DNA of 64,000 nt from Linanthus parryae (GCA_023055425.1 JALGPY010000006.1:88075935-88139934); one strand, 5' to 3'. Numbered from the stretch's first letter, positions 14,501-25,330 are shown. The notes: generated by a model from the letters alone, not told the origin. Made by a program: numbers and translations.

Positions 14501-14659
14501 CGCCCGACTCAGATCGGATTCCACCTTGACCTTCTTAGGGTTTCTCTTGGGTTTCAACTTAAACAGAGAACCAATGGGCTCGTCATCCTCGGCATCGGAT
14601 TGAACCTTAATAGGCTTAGATCTTTTCTTAGAACTAGCTTTCTTGTCCTCTCCTTCCAT
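2511..14659 (-). CDS. LDL3: LDL3: LSD1-type lysine-specific histone demethylase homologue
   Basis: This is an FAD-dependent amine oxidase of the LSD1/LDL family; Arabidopsis LDL3 removes H3K4me2 in the nucleus and is linked to elongating RNA polymerase II. I assembled eight coding exons: 14659-12492, 9764-9623, 9467-7149, 7040-6947, 5985-5531, 5024-4329, 2792-2718 and 2576-2511. They total 6015 nt with all phases matching (2004 aa). Domains: a basic N-terminus (MEGEDKKASSKKRSKPI start), SWIRM about residues 691-785 (ILGLWSKDVSRVLPL, VREIYAFLDQ), the FAD-binding motif IIVIGAGPAGLTAARHL near residue 947, the conserved lysine in GFGVLNKVV, and LFFAGEATCKEHPDTVGGAM near 1420. An SRI-like C-terminus (VVEYVGSLLMPLYKAKKID to FVDKLIERHM) fills residues 1920-2004. 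I chose the start at 14659 because an in-frame upstream ATG at 14776 lies inside a likely 5'-UTR intron. It is longer than Arabidopsis LDL3 (about 1.6 kaa from memory), mainly in disordered parts. Confidence 0.95.
2931..3368. mobile_element. Tourist-like (PIF/Harbinger) MITE in LDL3 intron
   Basis: The element begins GAGCATCTCCAATG and ends with its inverse CATTGGAGATGCTC. Both sides are flanked by the trinucleotide TAA (2928-2930 and 3369-3371), the usual PIF/Harbinger target duplication. It is 438 bp long, with no coding capacity. The subterminal part of the left TIR is repeated inside it (CTCCAATGCTATTAGCTATA near 3010). Confidence 0.85.
3372..4228. mobile_element. Second MITE abutting the first in the same LDL3 intron
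   Basis: The left end GACTGCATTTGGAAACC resembles the inverse of the right end (CGGTCTGTTTGGATGGCC). It is bounded by TAA at 3369-3371, shared with the neighbouring MITE, and TAA at 4229-4231. It is about 857 bp long and contains a GA-rich tract, a 17-nt C run (3810-3826), and a short direct duplication of AACCCCTTGAATATATCCAA near 4110-4155. TIR similarity is imperfect, so family assignment is tentative. Confidence 0.6.
11280..11708. mobile_element. MITE in LDL3 coding intron 1
   Basis: The ends GCCTGTTTGGTT and AACCAAACATGC are inverted and continue into AAAATCTCA/TGAGATTTT. The element is flanked by ACTAA at 11275-11279 and 11709-11713. It is 429 bp long and non-coding. The ACTAA duplication (or TAA within it) fits a Harbinger-type or hAT-type MITE; the exact superfamily is unclear. 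Confidence 0.75.
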
Positions 14660-15090
14660 CTTTTTTACAGAATCCAAAGCTAACCCTAATAGAGATATAC
14701 TCAGACTACTCCCATTCTCTCCAATATGGGTTTCTGATAAGATGGTTTCTGGGTTTGGGACTGACAATTTCAACAATGCAAAAACATCAAACTCCAGATG
14801 TGATTAACAGAAATAGGTTACTGTACAAACTGTCAATTTGGAGCAATCTTTCTCTTTCAACAACACCAATGTAAAGAACGGAGTACCTTCAAATTACGAA
14901 TTGGGCGAGGTTGTGTGTTCCAATCGCTGTCATTTCAGCAACCAATCCACGCGAGCTTCGTCTATAATCTCCAGCTTTTGAAACCCTAGTTTGCGGAATA
15001 GGAAGGAGTTGAGAATTGAGTTGCGTCGAGAGCTTCAGGGAGGGGACTCGGAGAGCGCAGAGAGAGAGAGTCGATCCGTCGTTATGGTCC
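14660..15090 (-). other. LDL3 5' UTR with a probable intron
   Basis: Reading the minus strand, the leader probably runs from about 15.09 kb to 14887. It is then spliced at a donor (AAG/GTACT) and resumes after an acceptor (GTCAG) at 14760 before the ATG at 14659. The leader has a GA-rich tract near 15060 and lacks in-frame stops near the ATG, so the choice of start rests on the intron call. The transcription start site is not visible and the splice sites are inferred from consensus only. Confidence 0.5.
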
Positions 15091-15386
15091 TCCTTTGGTG
15101 TGTTTTGCTGAAACAGAGAGACGATGCAAAGCTTTCTCGAGAGAGAGAAAAATGGGTCGAGTAGACGCAGAAGCTAGGTTTTATAACTTAGTTGGAATTT
15201 GGACCTTTTGTAGTCAGTCCGTTTTTTCCCTGGCCAAAAATATAGTACCTGTGCAAGCGAGTCTTGGAGACCAAAGAATATAATTCCTAAATTATTTGAA
15301 GTTAAAATGGATGTCAAATATTTTCTTAAAAAATTTGGATGTATTTCTCAAAAAAAAAAAAAATGGATGTGAAATACTATGTCATA

Positions 15387-15643
15387 CTTCCTCTATTCTC
15401 CATGGATCTTCACCATTTTTATTTTACCACTATTTACTAAATTATCTTAATTTGATAATTTAATTAGTTAAATGATGCAAGGATTTGATAATCTTTGCAC
15501 GATGTTGTAGAGTAAACTTCACTCTACAACACCATCGAAAAAATATTAAAAATTTACATCGTTTGGCTATCTAAATCACCGGGTCAAAATAACCCGATTA
15601 CGGAATAAAAAGTCAAAATGTGAAGATTCAGAACGGACGGAAG
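15387..15643. mobile_element. Stowaway-type MITE, copy 1, next to the LDL3 5' end
   Basis: The TIRs CTTCCTCTATTC and GAACGGACGGAAG are flanked by TA on both sides (15385-15386 and 15644-15645), as in Tc1/mariner-type Stowaway MITEs. It is 257 bp long. The interior shares the phrase GGCTATCTAAAT and a GTCAAAATAACCCG-like stretch with copies at 34778 and 61753. It lies about 300 bp upstream of the inferred LDL3 leader. Confidence 0.75.
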
Positions 15644-15645
15644 TA

Positions 15646-16171
15646 ATACGACATAAATTCATCGTGTGAGCGCTATAACACAAATGGAAGTGTACATAAA
15701 TTTATAGTTACAGAAGTGATCGATAGAGATATATTAAATTGTGCAATAACACTCCAAAGATTATATGGTGGAAGCTATAAGGTTACGAAGATTTGTTGCA
15801 ATTAAATATGTATGTTTCAATAGTAAATGGTTAGTACAACAAATGACTCTCGGAAAGTAAACATAAATGAAAGTGTTGCTGAGAAATAAAAAGTGTAAAA
15901 ATCGGAGAGGGTTGAAATATGGATTGAAGTTTGTCTTTAATAAGAATATCTCTTGAGAGTGAAAACAACAGTCACTAAAATTACATCATATAAATAACTA
16001 AGAGACAAGTTAGTAAAATGTAATTACCAAGTTAGTAAAATGTAATTACTAAGAGTTGCACTGTAGATGTTGCTACGCATATGAAATAAATTATATGACC
16101 ATTTAGAATAATTCATGTACTAGTAAATATTGACTTGTTGGCAAAATAACTTCATATTATACATTCTATAG
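15646..16171. other. Intergenic, AT-rich, nothing recognised
   Basis: There is no open frame of note, no RNA gene and no clear repeat structure, apart from a local direct repeat AGTTAGTAAAATGTAATTAC near 16009-16050. Confidence 0.5.
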
Positions 16172-16369
16172 CAGGGGCGGAGCCACACCTGACCTAAGGT
16201 TGGCACATGGTCAGCCTGACTTTCTAATTTGCATTATTTGTACCCTAAATTTTCTTAAGTTTCCTCGTAGGACCTGCGCCCCCCCCCCCCCCCCCCCCCC
16301 CAAAAAAATTATAAAAGGAGCCCCAAGTATATGTATGAATTACAATCTCGACCCACTCCAACTATATCA

Positions 16370-16413
<44 letters not shown>

Positions 16414-16630
16414 GCAAAACTCCAAGATTTCTATGTAATGATTCCCAACTTTTGTAACTTCTCAATTTCTTGCCTTCTTAGCAAATTAATGTTACCATCA
16501 ACTCACTTTAAAATTATATTACTAGAAAAAAAAAATCGTACTACCTTTTATTTTCATCAAAATACAGTTATAATAAATTTATACTAAGTAAGTGTGACCA
16601 CCCTTGTAGAAAATTTTGCATCCGCCCCTG
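16172..16630. mobile_element. hAT-type MITE with 8-bp target duplication
   Basis: The TIRs are CAGGGGCGGAGCC and its inverse ending CCGCCCCTG. The flanks are a perfect 8-bp repeat TTCTATAG (16164-16171 and 16631-16638), diagnostic for hAT insertion. It is 459 bp long. The interior has a 23-nt C run (16279-16301) and a 32-nt A run (16377-16408), and no coding potential. Confidence 0.9.
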
Positions 16631-16991
16631 TTCTATAGCGTGTTATCTTAAATTCAAGGAGCAAGTAGCTTTTGTGTCTGAGCACTACATGTATGTTTTT
16701 TTTTTTTTTTGCTAAAAGATAAGAACTTCATATTAATAAGTGCAAATTTATACATCACAACACAAATTGAGGGCTACTAATCCACAATGCTAAACCAAAA
16801 CTACCCTCAAATCTAACCACCAAACCTGACTACAAGGCCTCAACAAGTAGGCCTCAATACCAAAACTGAGTCAATAAACTACCCCATACAACACAAACAA
16901 AATTTTCAAAAGGAGCTGCACAAACTAGCATTACATAAACCATAGAGACAGAGACCAACAGAGAGCCAAACTAATCCATAATACATGGGAG

Positions 16992-17788
16992 CAAAGTTTT
17001 AAAAACCGGACCGGTCATCGAACCGGTGAGGCACCGGTTCATGGTCGGACCGGTCGGACCGGTGGTCGGACCGGTTTAATCGCATGTTTATTTAGTACAT
17101 ACATTTATTATTTTTATACAAAAAATATCAAACACAATTGAAAATAGTCAAAAACAAATACTTAAATGTTTTAATTTGAAAGTTAATAAGTATTATAACA
17201 TTTTTATAATAGTAGCTATGTTTAAAAAACTAAACAAACACAAAAATCAACAACAAATTTATTTGGAGGTTTATAGGTTACATAAGCATGGTTTATAATT
17301 TACATAAATATGATTAAACTATGTCTTCAAAACATAAATATGACCAACATGTTGATCAAATTACCCAATAATAACATGACCATCTTAAAATCATATGACT
17401 GGTTCCTCAATGTTATTTTTTTAAATCTCTTCTTAAAAAAGAATGTTATTTTTCTAAATAAAAATAATATAGAATTGTGTTATAATTTAAATTGTAGGCA
17501 ACTGTTAACAAAAGCACGCGTGGCCCAGTGGTTATGACCACTTGAATGCGGGTGCAACGTCCTGGGTTCGATTCCCAGTTGCAGCAAGAATTAATTTGCG
17601 AAGTTTGTGAAAACCGGCCGGTTTTCAACCCGACCGGTTCACCGGTTCGGTCGAAAATCGGCCGGTTTGGACTGGTTCGAACGGTTCTGTTGCAGATGCG
17701 GTCGAAATACCGGACCGGACCGGTCATGCACCGGTTCGCCGGTCCGACCGGTCGAACCGGCCGGTCCGGTCCGGTTTTTAAAACTATG
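16992..17788. mobile_element. Non-autonomous hAT element with CCGGTTCGGTC-rich ends
   Basis: The TIRs CAAAGTTTTAAAAACCGG and the inverse ending CCGGTTTTTAAAACTATG are flanked by a perfect 8-bp repeat CATGGGAG (16984-16991 and 17789-17796). Both subterminal regions are saturated with GGACCGGT and AACCGGT motifs in both orientations, which could be transposase-binding sites. It is 797 bp long, with no transposase frame. A tRNA-like block sits inside (see 17515-17586). Confidence 0.9.
17515..17586 (+). other. tRNA-like block with Pol III box A and box B
   Basis: Box A TGGCCCAGTGG (17522-17532) fits the TRGYNNARNNG consensus and box B GGTTCGATTCC (17566-17576) is perfect. A five-base-pair T arm (CTGGG/CCCAG) with a 7-nt loop is intact. 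The acceptor arms do not pair and no anticodon arm is convincing, so it is a tRNA-derived (SINE-like) piece, not a functional tRNA gene. Confidence 0.6.
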
Positions 17789-18012
17789 CATGGGAGGATA
17801 GCAGAGACAGAGACATCCTCATTAAGCTGAGCAGGAGCCAGAACGTTAGCGGCAGCACCACCAAGAGCACCATCAAGAGCATCAAGAGAAGAACAAGGTG
17901 CAGGAAGACCCAAGATCGCCTCTGAGGAAACTGGGTGACCACCCAAGGGGGGAAGGACAGCCAAAGGAGAAGCATTTGACACTGGGACAAGGTGTGAGAC
18001 CGCAGATTGTTC

Positions 18013-20757
18013 TCTTGTATAAATCCATACTACAAGCCTGTTTTATATTTCCTCGCATAGTTGAAGATATTTGCGCTCGATTAGTTATGAAGTATAAAAA
18101 TTGAAGAAACAAAATTTCAGTTATGCACCATTCAATTTGTATTACAAATGATAGAAACAAATTAAAAGGTATAGGTTTAAAAAGTAATAAGGTAGTTCCA
18201 ACTTATGACCATACTTGATGACGTTAAAATATAAAAACGAGGTTACCATCAGTTATCTGCGACGTCGTGTTTCTTTTTTGATTCGAACAGTATTTTACCA
18301 TCTTGTGTATTTGATGAAATTTTTTCAAGCATAAAGAGAGTACAGATAAATACTTCAGTTTTGACAAAATGAATTGAGGTCCCGACTACATAGTATTCAT
18401 CTTTCAATTTTCGCGTTCACCCCCAATTTAAATTTTTGCATAGGTTGATGGAGAAAGTTGTGATAGAATATAAGAAAATTTATTCTACACTAGTAATATA
18501 TACAATAAAATACGAATGTATGTGTCTCTGGAGTGCATTAAATGTTATTTCAGACAAGTCTTCTTGCTTTAGTAGGGCTCCTTTGGGTATAATATATTCT
18601 AATTTATACTTGGAATATTAATTATGGTCGTACAATAGGTTCCTATAACTGCTATGAGACTTTGATCCGATGACAAATGATTCTTTCAATTTAGAGCATT
18701 TCTATACATCATTGTACTATGTGCGTAAAGGAGGAAATTGATCTGTCACTTATGGATGTTATTGTCCAATTAGATGACAGTTGGTTGACTGATATATCCT
18801 AACCGAATCATATTTAACGTACATGTTCAACTTCATCATGGGGCTAACATCCAAATAACAAAAGGTGTGATTACTCGAGTTAATTTCAAGTATATAAACT
18901 TATATGTTATTTTGTGATATTGTGGAATTACAGCTCATGAGTATAAGTTTTGTGGTTGGGAGAGGAAGATTTTTTTAATTTTATGTTAATTCGATTACTA
19001 TTTCTTATACGCTGGAGAAATTTGATCATACTAATGCAAGTATATAACCATGTTCACGTCTCCAAGTCTTCTATTTATACTCACACACTGAAAAAAAAAG
19101 CTAACCAAAATATGCATGAACTTTCACGCAGTCTCTCCTATGTTTGTTATCACATATTTGTTAAATATGTCAACTAGTAGACTTGAAACTTGACGACGTG
19201 GGGTTAAGTTGGTGTAATAGCAGAATGAGTTTTCCATTACCGTAAGTTAACACCATTAACGATTTTAGGCTATGGGTCACAAAATCCAAATTGCAGTATT
19301 TTGTTATGAAATTTTAAGTGGTGGAGGTTGAGTGTCACAAGAGTCAAACTGCATATAGGTTTAGTGTCACTTTTTCAAAATAATATTTGAACATCATTAA
19401 GAACTTGGTTAATGATAAGTGTCGATTTTGGGCAGAGAAGGTGAAGGTATGACGTCGTTCAATTAATTGGTTGAATGGAAGGTGAATTAGTGGTTTGTTA
19501 AGGTCAATGGTGTCTAACATGATTTTATTGCGAATGAATAGAATTAAGCTCATTCTAGTCCAAGACTTCTAACATGAAGAAAAGGTTACCCAACCCCTGA
19601 TGCACCTTCCACCAATGTTGAGTTGGGTTTATTGGATGTTTTGTCTGGGTTTATGGCCAGTTGATTAGGTGGTGGTTGGAAAGAGGATGTAATTTGTCTG
19701 ACTGAATTGAAAATTGGGTCTTGGGTGAAGAGGTGAATTGGGTGGGTGAAGGTTTAGTGATGGTATTGATGGGAGATGAGTAAGATGATGGTGAAGGGCT
19801 TTGGTAACGAGCGATTCACTCATTTTAATCAATTGCAGTGGCTGTGTGGTGTGCCTGTTCATCACCTGAAGTAATGGTTTTCGGTGTCCAGTCGTGGTGG
19901 TAACGGTGGTCGTGATTCGTTAAGTTGTCTAAATCAATAGAGATAGAGGACGTCTAGATGTGGGTATGGTTGGTCGTTACGGGGGTGTTGTGGGTTATTC
20001 GCGTATAGAAAATGCAGGGAGATATGACTTGGTAGTGGTGACGATGACGCTAGGTTTGGTTGGCCGGGGTGGCTGTGGATGTGGGTTGTTGTAGAGTAAG
20101 AGGGAGGGACGAAGACGGACTGGTGGTAGTGCAGATAAAAATGGTAAACGTGATCTAATGGTGGTGTTTGGATTAGGTTAAATCGAGTGGAAATAAATAG
20201 TTAAATATCTAAAATGATATGAAAAAGTAAGTCAAACCTCTCTAATAAAAAATCAATGCCGTGAAGAAAATGGGATTCCAATTTTTATTAGGATTTTAGA
20301 ATTTTTGGGAGGATTCCGAATTTACTTGGCAAAATCCGGATTTTTCACCGGTTAGGTATTTTAGGGGGAAATTCCGGATTTTTTTAGGATTCCCGATTTT
20401 TTATTGGAGTTCTGAATTTTGGGAGGGAGAGTTCAATACTTTTTTGGACGAATTATTATTTTAGGATTCGAACTATTAAAAAACAGTGTGAATTTGAAAA
20501 AAAAATACAACAATAATATTATTTAATCTACCATATCGAAACACCATTAATTAAATGACCTCATCCAAACAGCCCCACTATATAATTACGATTGCCGTCC
20601 AATTCTGTTAGTAATGAGCCTGACCGTTAAAATTTAAAAATAAGTTTGAATTTATGTATTATCCAAAGTACAAGGTAGCTTTCCTAAAAAATAAGTATGC
20701 AATACAAGGTAGTAGTTTAGTAATAGGCCTAAACATGAATGGGGTGTCATTTACCTA
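18013..20757. other. Intergenic region without recognised genes
   Basis: Open frames are all short and look random. A strand-biased G/T-rich stretch runs about 19640-20160. A degenerate repeat of GGATTCCGAATTT-like words occurs about 20270-20420. No element ends with target duplications were found. Confidence 0.5.
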
Positions 20758-21030
20758 TTAAAGAATGATCATAGCTAAAGTTACAGCCTCGGATACATCG
20801 TCCCTCGTGAACAACCCATCTTCCTCTCTTTTCTGAATCTCCGCTCCAACCTTAACATGTGGTAGTCTATTGTAGAAGACATACTTAACCCGTAGCCTCA
20901 TGGACATTTCAGGTATCCAGTATAAGAAATCCAAGAAAATCACGCCTACTTTCAAGTTGTTGAGGAGATCTTCAACAACATTTTCAGTTAGGTCATTAGC
21001 GGTGATTAGTAAGGTGCCTAGGGATGGCAC
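20758..21030 (-). CDS. Unidentified 90-codon open frame, possible gene fragment
   Basis: The frame starts MPSLGTLLITANDLTENVVE and ends in TRDDVSEAVTLAMIIL with a stop. Composition looks protein-like (mixed charged and hydrophobic, no low complexity), but I do not recognise the family. There is no upstream exon I can join with confidence. It could be a captured fragment in transposon-rich DNA. Confidence 0.25.
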   Translation of the reverse strand: MPSLGTLLITANDLTENVVEDLLNNLKVGVIFLDFLYWIPEMSMRLRVKYVFYNRLPHVKVGAEIQKREEDGLFTRDDVSEAVTLAMIIL

Positions 21031-21247
21031 GTCGTCGGTAGTATTGGCACTGATATCTCGTGTTCCACTCGTCTTTTATGAAACAAGTTCGTCTCCAGAC
21101 CCTCTGATCTTTTCGAGTGTTTCCTTCAACCAAGGGCGGAGCTTCCAAGGGGCACGAGGGGTCATGCGCACCCCCCAAAAGAAAACTTTCCCAGAGACGC
21201 TAGGATATCCCTTTTTATATCATTTCCCAGAGCTTCCAAGGCATGGG

Positions 21248-21419
21248 TGATGTAGATAGGATTTGTTCCTCCTACATAACATGAATAGATATCCATGACC
21301 ACTCGGTGGGTGCTACTTAGGAAAATGCATGGTCGTGCTCAATGAATCAATATGAGATATTGATGTCATTTGTATGTCTAATTTGCTCATAGAATCGAGA
21401 AACTATAGATTAGATAAAC
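21248..21419 (+). repeat. Inverted partial copy of the neighbouring copia LTR
   Basis: The sequence from 21248 is the inverse of 22134-22287, with some mismatches. The best part is 21247-21280 against 22254-22287 (about 34 bp, few differences). It therefore forms an imperfect inverted repeat with the LTR about 0.9 kb away. It is probably a fragment of a related LTR in opposite orientation. Confidence 0.6.
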
Positions 21420-22687
21420 TGTAGGGTTTTGATACGGATCACGCAGCGGAAAAACAATAAATTGATTCCTATCAAGATCCTCTATGAATCCCACGTCTCT
21501 ATGATTTATCCACGCCTAGGATTGCTCCAAATTCTCCCAACTTCTTGTGCTAGCTCACGTGATGAAGGAGGAAGAAGATGATCACGCAAAGCGAGGACTC
21601 CAAAACGCCGCGCCTCTTGGTGGCAGACGGGTAGGGGCGGACGGCCTAGGGTTTCAGCCCTAGCTTTCTTGCCCTCTCTCCTTGCTTTTTCTCTCTCACT
21701 CAATAATGATGCATTAGTTGAGAAAATAAGGTAGGATTTCCCCTTATATAGTTAATAACTCCTTTTTAGCTACATATTTGCCCCACTACTAATCATGTCC
21801 ATACACGGATTAGTCCACCTTGCAAATTAGTCCTACTAAATTTGCATGTGACTCCGTATTGATCCATCTAATTAATTAATCATATTAATTAATTTCCAAG
21901 TCCGGTTTAATCCATAGGCTGTGTGACCCCATAGGTTTCTACTTAATTGGTAGTAACAATTACTAACATAGAGCGGTGTCCAACAACACATCTATGCCAC
22001 CCAACTAATAGATATAGTCAGTGATACGACAAACCTTGTGCACAATGTTACCACATTGTATTATCCCTTTGTCTCTATATCCGGATTGGACACGAGACAT
22101 ATAAGTCACACTCGTATATCTAATCCATAGTTTATATATCCTTGGAATAGGCTTATCCATGCAGATAACATCAATATACCATATTGATTTATCTAAGTCT
22201 TGTCAGACATTCTATAAGCACTAACCCTCGAGTTACCACAAATATTTTCTTCCGTTATGTGGGAGGGACAAATCCTATGTACATCACTACCATCTCTAAG
22301 CTTTCTTCCTATTGTGTTCGATAAACGCATTTATTGCTACCCAACCACAGTATAGTGTTTGACGATATCGAAACACAATATTCCACAACTAGAGTATCTA
22401 GTGACTTCAAGTTTAAGGACCACAATGCCATTGTCACTACGAGAAGCGCTTGTGACTTTGATATAACTTGTATGTAACCTTCTCGTGGTGGGTCAATCCA
22501 GCATGCCATTACCCCTAATGTATACCCACATACTAGTCTATAGTCGATCGTCCTATTAATCAATATAAATGACTATGGATATTTAAGTTAAACAACTCAT
22601 TCTAATATAAGGAATTCATAATATTAAATATCTCCATAAGTAATACAATGATTATTCTAGCCAAAATAATGTTCATCTACATAATAA
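21420..22687 (-). repeat. Copia 3' LTR, distal part
   Basis: This continues the LTR interrupted by the Helitron. On the minus strand it contains a TATA-like CTATATAAGG (plus 21742-21751) followed about 40 bp later by a GA-rich leader, and ends ...AAAACCCTACA at 21420. With the 39-bp proximal part (26293-26331) the LTR would be about 1.3 kb, a usual size for Angela/Tork-like copia elements. No 5-bp duplication could be checked because the other end of the element is missing. Confidence 0.65.
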
Positions 22688-23404
22688 TTCCGGGGGGTAT
22701 AGACTCCACCAAAGTTACATCTAAACCATCCAATGCAAATTTCATCTTCAACTTATATTTTTGACCATCAGATCATCTATTTATATTTTCAGCCACTGGA
22801 TATCCCTATGTATCTTTCATCCCTTGATCTTTGAAGTGACTTGCTACAGCTCCAACAATTTTGAAATCCCTCCTTCTCCTCTCATCGTCCACAGCCCACA
22901 CACGTCTCCCTCCTCCAGAGCAATCGAGATACGACAATCACGCTAGGACATAATCTCTCCATCACAGACGCTCTCCGCGCCCTTGGTCTCTCTGTCCCTC
23001 TGGTTCGTTTCAGTTTGGTAACTATTTACCCCTTTTGCGAGTCAACGGAAGGAACCCCATTTGATGTTGCTTCTTATTCGTTTGGTTGATTAGGTTTTAT
23101 AGTTCGTGGGTTTTGACCAACTGCTTCTCTGCTAGGATTTTGGGGGATTGGGTTGTAGTTTGTGTTCTTTGCCTCTTTTGTTGTCTAGTTCCACCTAAAT
23201 GCTTCAAAGGATCTCCATCTGTACGTAAGAAATTGAATAATTATATATCAATACCTTTATATAGTTTATAGACTTAAAATGTTGTAAGTGTACATAAGAT
23301 AACTTGCTCTACTTAACTACAGTTTAGGTTGTTTGGTTGCAATGTGCATGAAATGGGATGATTTGGCTAGATGTCAATGTTAGCATGGGTGACTCTGCGG
23401 TAAC

Positions 23405-25330
23405 AACTTTGTGCCCTGTACTTTAATCTCTTCACGTCGTAATCTCGATTTACGACTTCCATTTATGATTTGTTTCGATAGCGTCTTAAACTTGCCTTCG
23501 TTATTGAGCTCTCTACGTGTAGAACGGTTCGGTTTTTTATCGCAAATCGTTAATTAGTTTGCTTTTAACATTATTCACTTGCCGTCTTTCACTTGCCTGC
23601 TTAGGAACCTGTTGGGGAATCCTATGACGGGATGTCTCACTTGCTCTCAGTATATGTCTCTACTTTATCGTTTTATTTATTGTATTATATCCTATCTGCA
23701 TTGTTATTCGGTAACTCCTTTCAGTTTGTTCCGAGTTCAGTATGTAGATTCAGATTGATAACATTCTTAGTGTCTGCCTCAACCCACCCGTTGTCTCAAC
23801 TCGATTAGACTCGAACCAACCCTCAAAAAGATCGAAGACGGAGGGCAAGGAGGCGATAAGGTTGAGGTCGACTGCACGTCGCCATAGTTCCACCATCAAT
23901 ATAATCACCCTGATAACAAGGGCCATGCACTATTACAGTAGTAATAACCTCCTCATATTACAGTAGTACCACTTTTTAACACACTTTACCAACCCAACTT
24001 GCCCCCTTCCTTTCCTAACCTAAACCTGCCCGAACCCACTCCGAGGTCAGTTCGAAAAATCATTTTTTATCTTATTTTTCCAACTTTTAGGTAGGTCGCT
24101 TGAGGCGGTAATCATCTTTTTTCTATTTTATAATTGATTTGGGTTAAAAATTTACAAACATCCAAATTCCCTGCCAACTTCTCTGGTATGCAGTTTTTCA
24201 CACTTCCAACTGCAATCAAGTTGGTTCCGGTTCACAAATTTTAGGAAGAAAAAATCAAGCTAGGTGGTGATTATGGTGACACAGTTTGCCTTTGTTATGT
24301 TTTTCAGTCAAATTTGAGCAAAGTTGACATGCTGTCTTATGTTCTTCACATTGTCTGAACTTGAATTAATAGTTTTGTTAATCGTTTTAGATTGGAATAA
24401 CGACTTTGTGCCATCGACTTTGTGCCCTCGAGTTCAGTTTTTGGATTGTTTTGATAGAGTCTTTCACTTGCCTTCTCTATTGAGCTCTCTATGTTTAGTT
24501 TGATTCTGACGTTATTTTGGTTATGATTAGGAACCTGTTCGAGAATCCAATGAATGGTTGAATTAATCACTCACTTGCTATCTGGTATATGTCTCTACTA
24601 AAACTCGATTAGACTCAAAACCAAAACCACGAGAGAGAAGGCCAGGGCAGCCAAATAGACGAAAACCGGGACGAGCCCTAGTTCATAGCCGGTCCAACTT
24701 GCCCCCTACCCCGTAAACTGCACCGACCATCGATTTCCTAACCTAAACCGCCCAAAACCCACTTTGATGTCAGTTCAAGAAATTGTGTCTTTCACTTGCT
24801 GGGGCATATAAATCATTCTTTATCTTCTTATTCACACTTTTAGGTGGATCTCTTCACGCGGTAATCATCTTTTTTATATGTTATAGTTGAATCCGGTTAA
24901 AATTTTATAAACATCCAAATTCCCTGCCAACTTCACTGGTATGCATTTTTTCACCCTCCCTGATGCAATCAAGTTGGTTCAGGTTACATATTTGGAAAGA
25001 AAAATCAAGTTAGGTAGTGATCATGGTGACACAGTTTGCATTTTTTTAATATTTTTACTATGTTTGTTTAATCCAATTTTAGCAAAGTTGACAGGCAACT
25101 TTATGTTCTTGACATTGTTTGAACTTGGATTAATAGTTTTGTTAATCCTTTTAGTTTGCAGGCAGACTGTGATAGTTGATTCGGGTTAAATTTTATAAAC
25201 ATCCAAATTCCCTGCCAACTTCTCTGGTATGCATTTTTTCACCTTCCCTACTGCAATCAAGTTGGTTCCGGTTCACATATTTGGCAAGAAAAATCGAGTT
25301 AGGCAGTGATCATGGTGACACAGTTTGCAT
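23405..25330 (+). repeat. Two-and-a-half-fold internal duplication within the Helitron
   Basis: A block containing GAGCTCTCTA, AGGAACCTGTT, TATATGTCTCTACT, CTCGATTAGACTC and AACATCCAAATTCCCTGCCA recurs in the same order. Copies lie at about 23405-24390 and 24410-25150, with a third partial copy at about 25170-25330. Similarity looks high but with small indels. The third copy runs into the helicase remnant. Confidence 0.7.

Larger units (their letters stand above)
16695..18012 (-). mobile_element. Probable non-LTR retroelement or processed copy, 3' end, split by an hAT insertion
   Basis: On the minus strand a 3' region ends with ATTAATATGAAGTTCTTATC and a poly-A tail (T run near 16697-16711 on plus), the usual look of a LINE or retrocopy tail. 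Further 5', the minus frame across 17985-17794 is open and Ala/Leu/Pro-rich (for example SSLDALDGALGGAAANVLAP). The hAT element at 16992-17788 interrupts it. No reverse-transcriptase motif is present in what remains, and no flanking duplication was found, so the class is uncertain. Confidence 0.4.

Noticed and set aside
14082..14603. 173-codon plus-strand frame
   Set aside because: It is the antisense shadow of LDL3 exon 1; the minus frame matches the known protein.
14660..14776. N-terminal extension of LDL3 from the ATG at 14776
   Set aside because: A good acceptor (GTCAG) at 14761 places that ATG inside an intron, and family members start at MEG/MDG-type sequence matching 14659.
17515..17586. 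A functional tRNA gene
   Set aside because: The acceptor arms do not pair and there is no credible anticodon arm; only the boxes and T arm remain.
17546..17830. Arg/Pro/Gly-rich overlapping frames
   Set aside because: They arise from the CCGG-rich end of the hAT element and are low complexity.
21134..21245. AAGGGCGGAGCTTCC block as an hAT MITE like the one at 16172
   Set aside because: Only one end is similar, with mismatch, and there is no partner TIR or 8-bp duplication.
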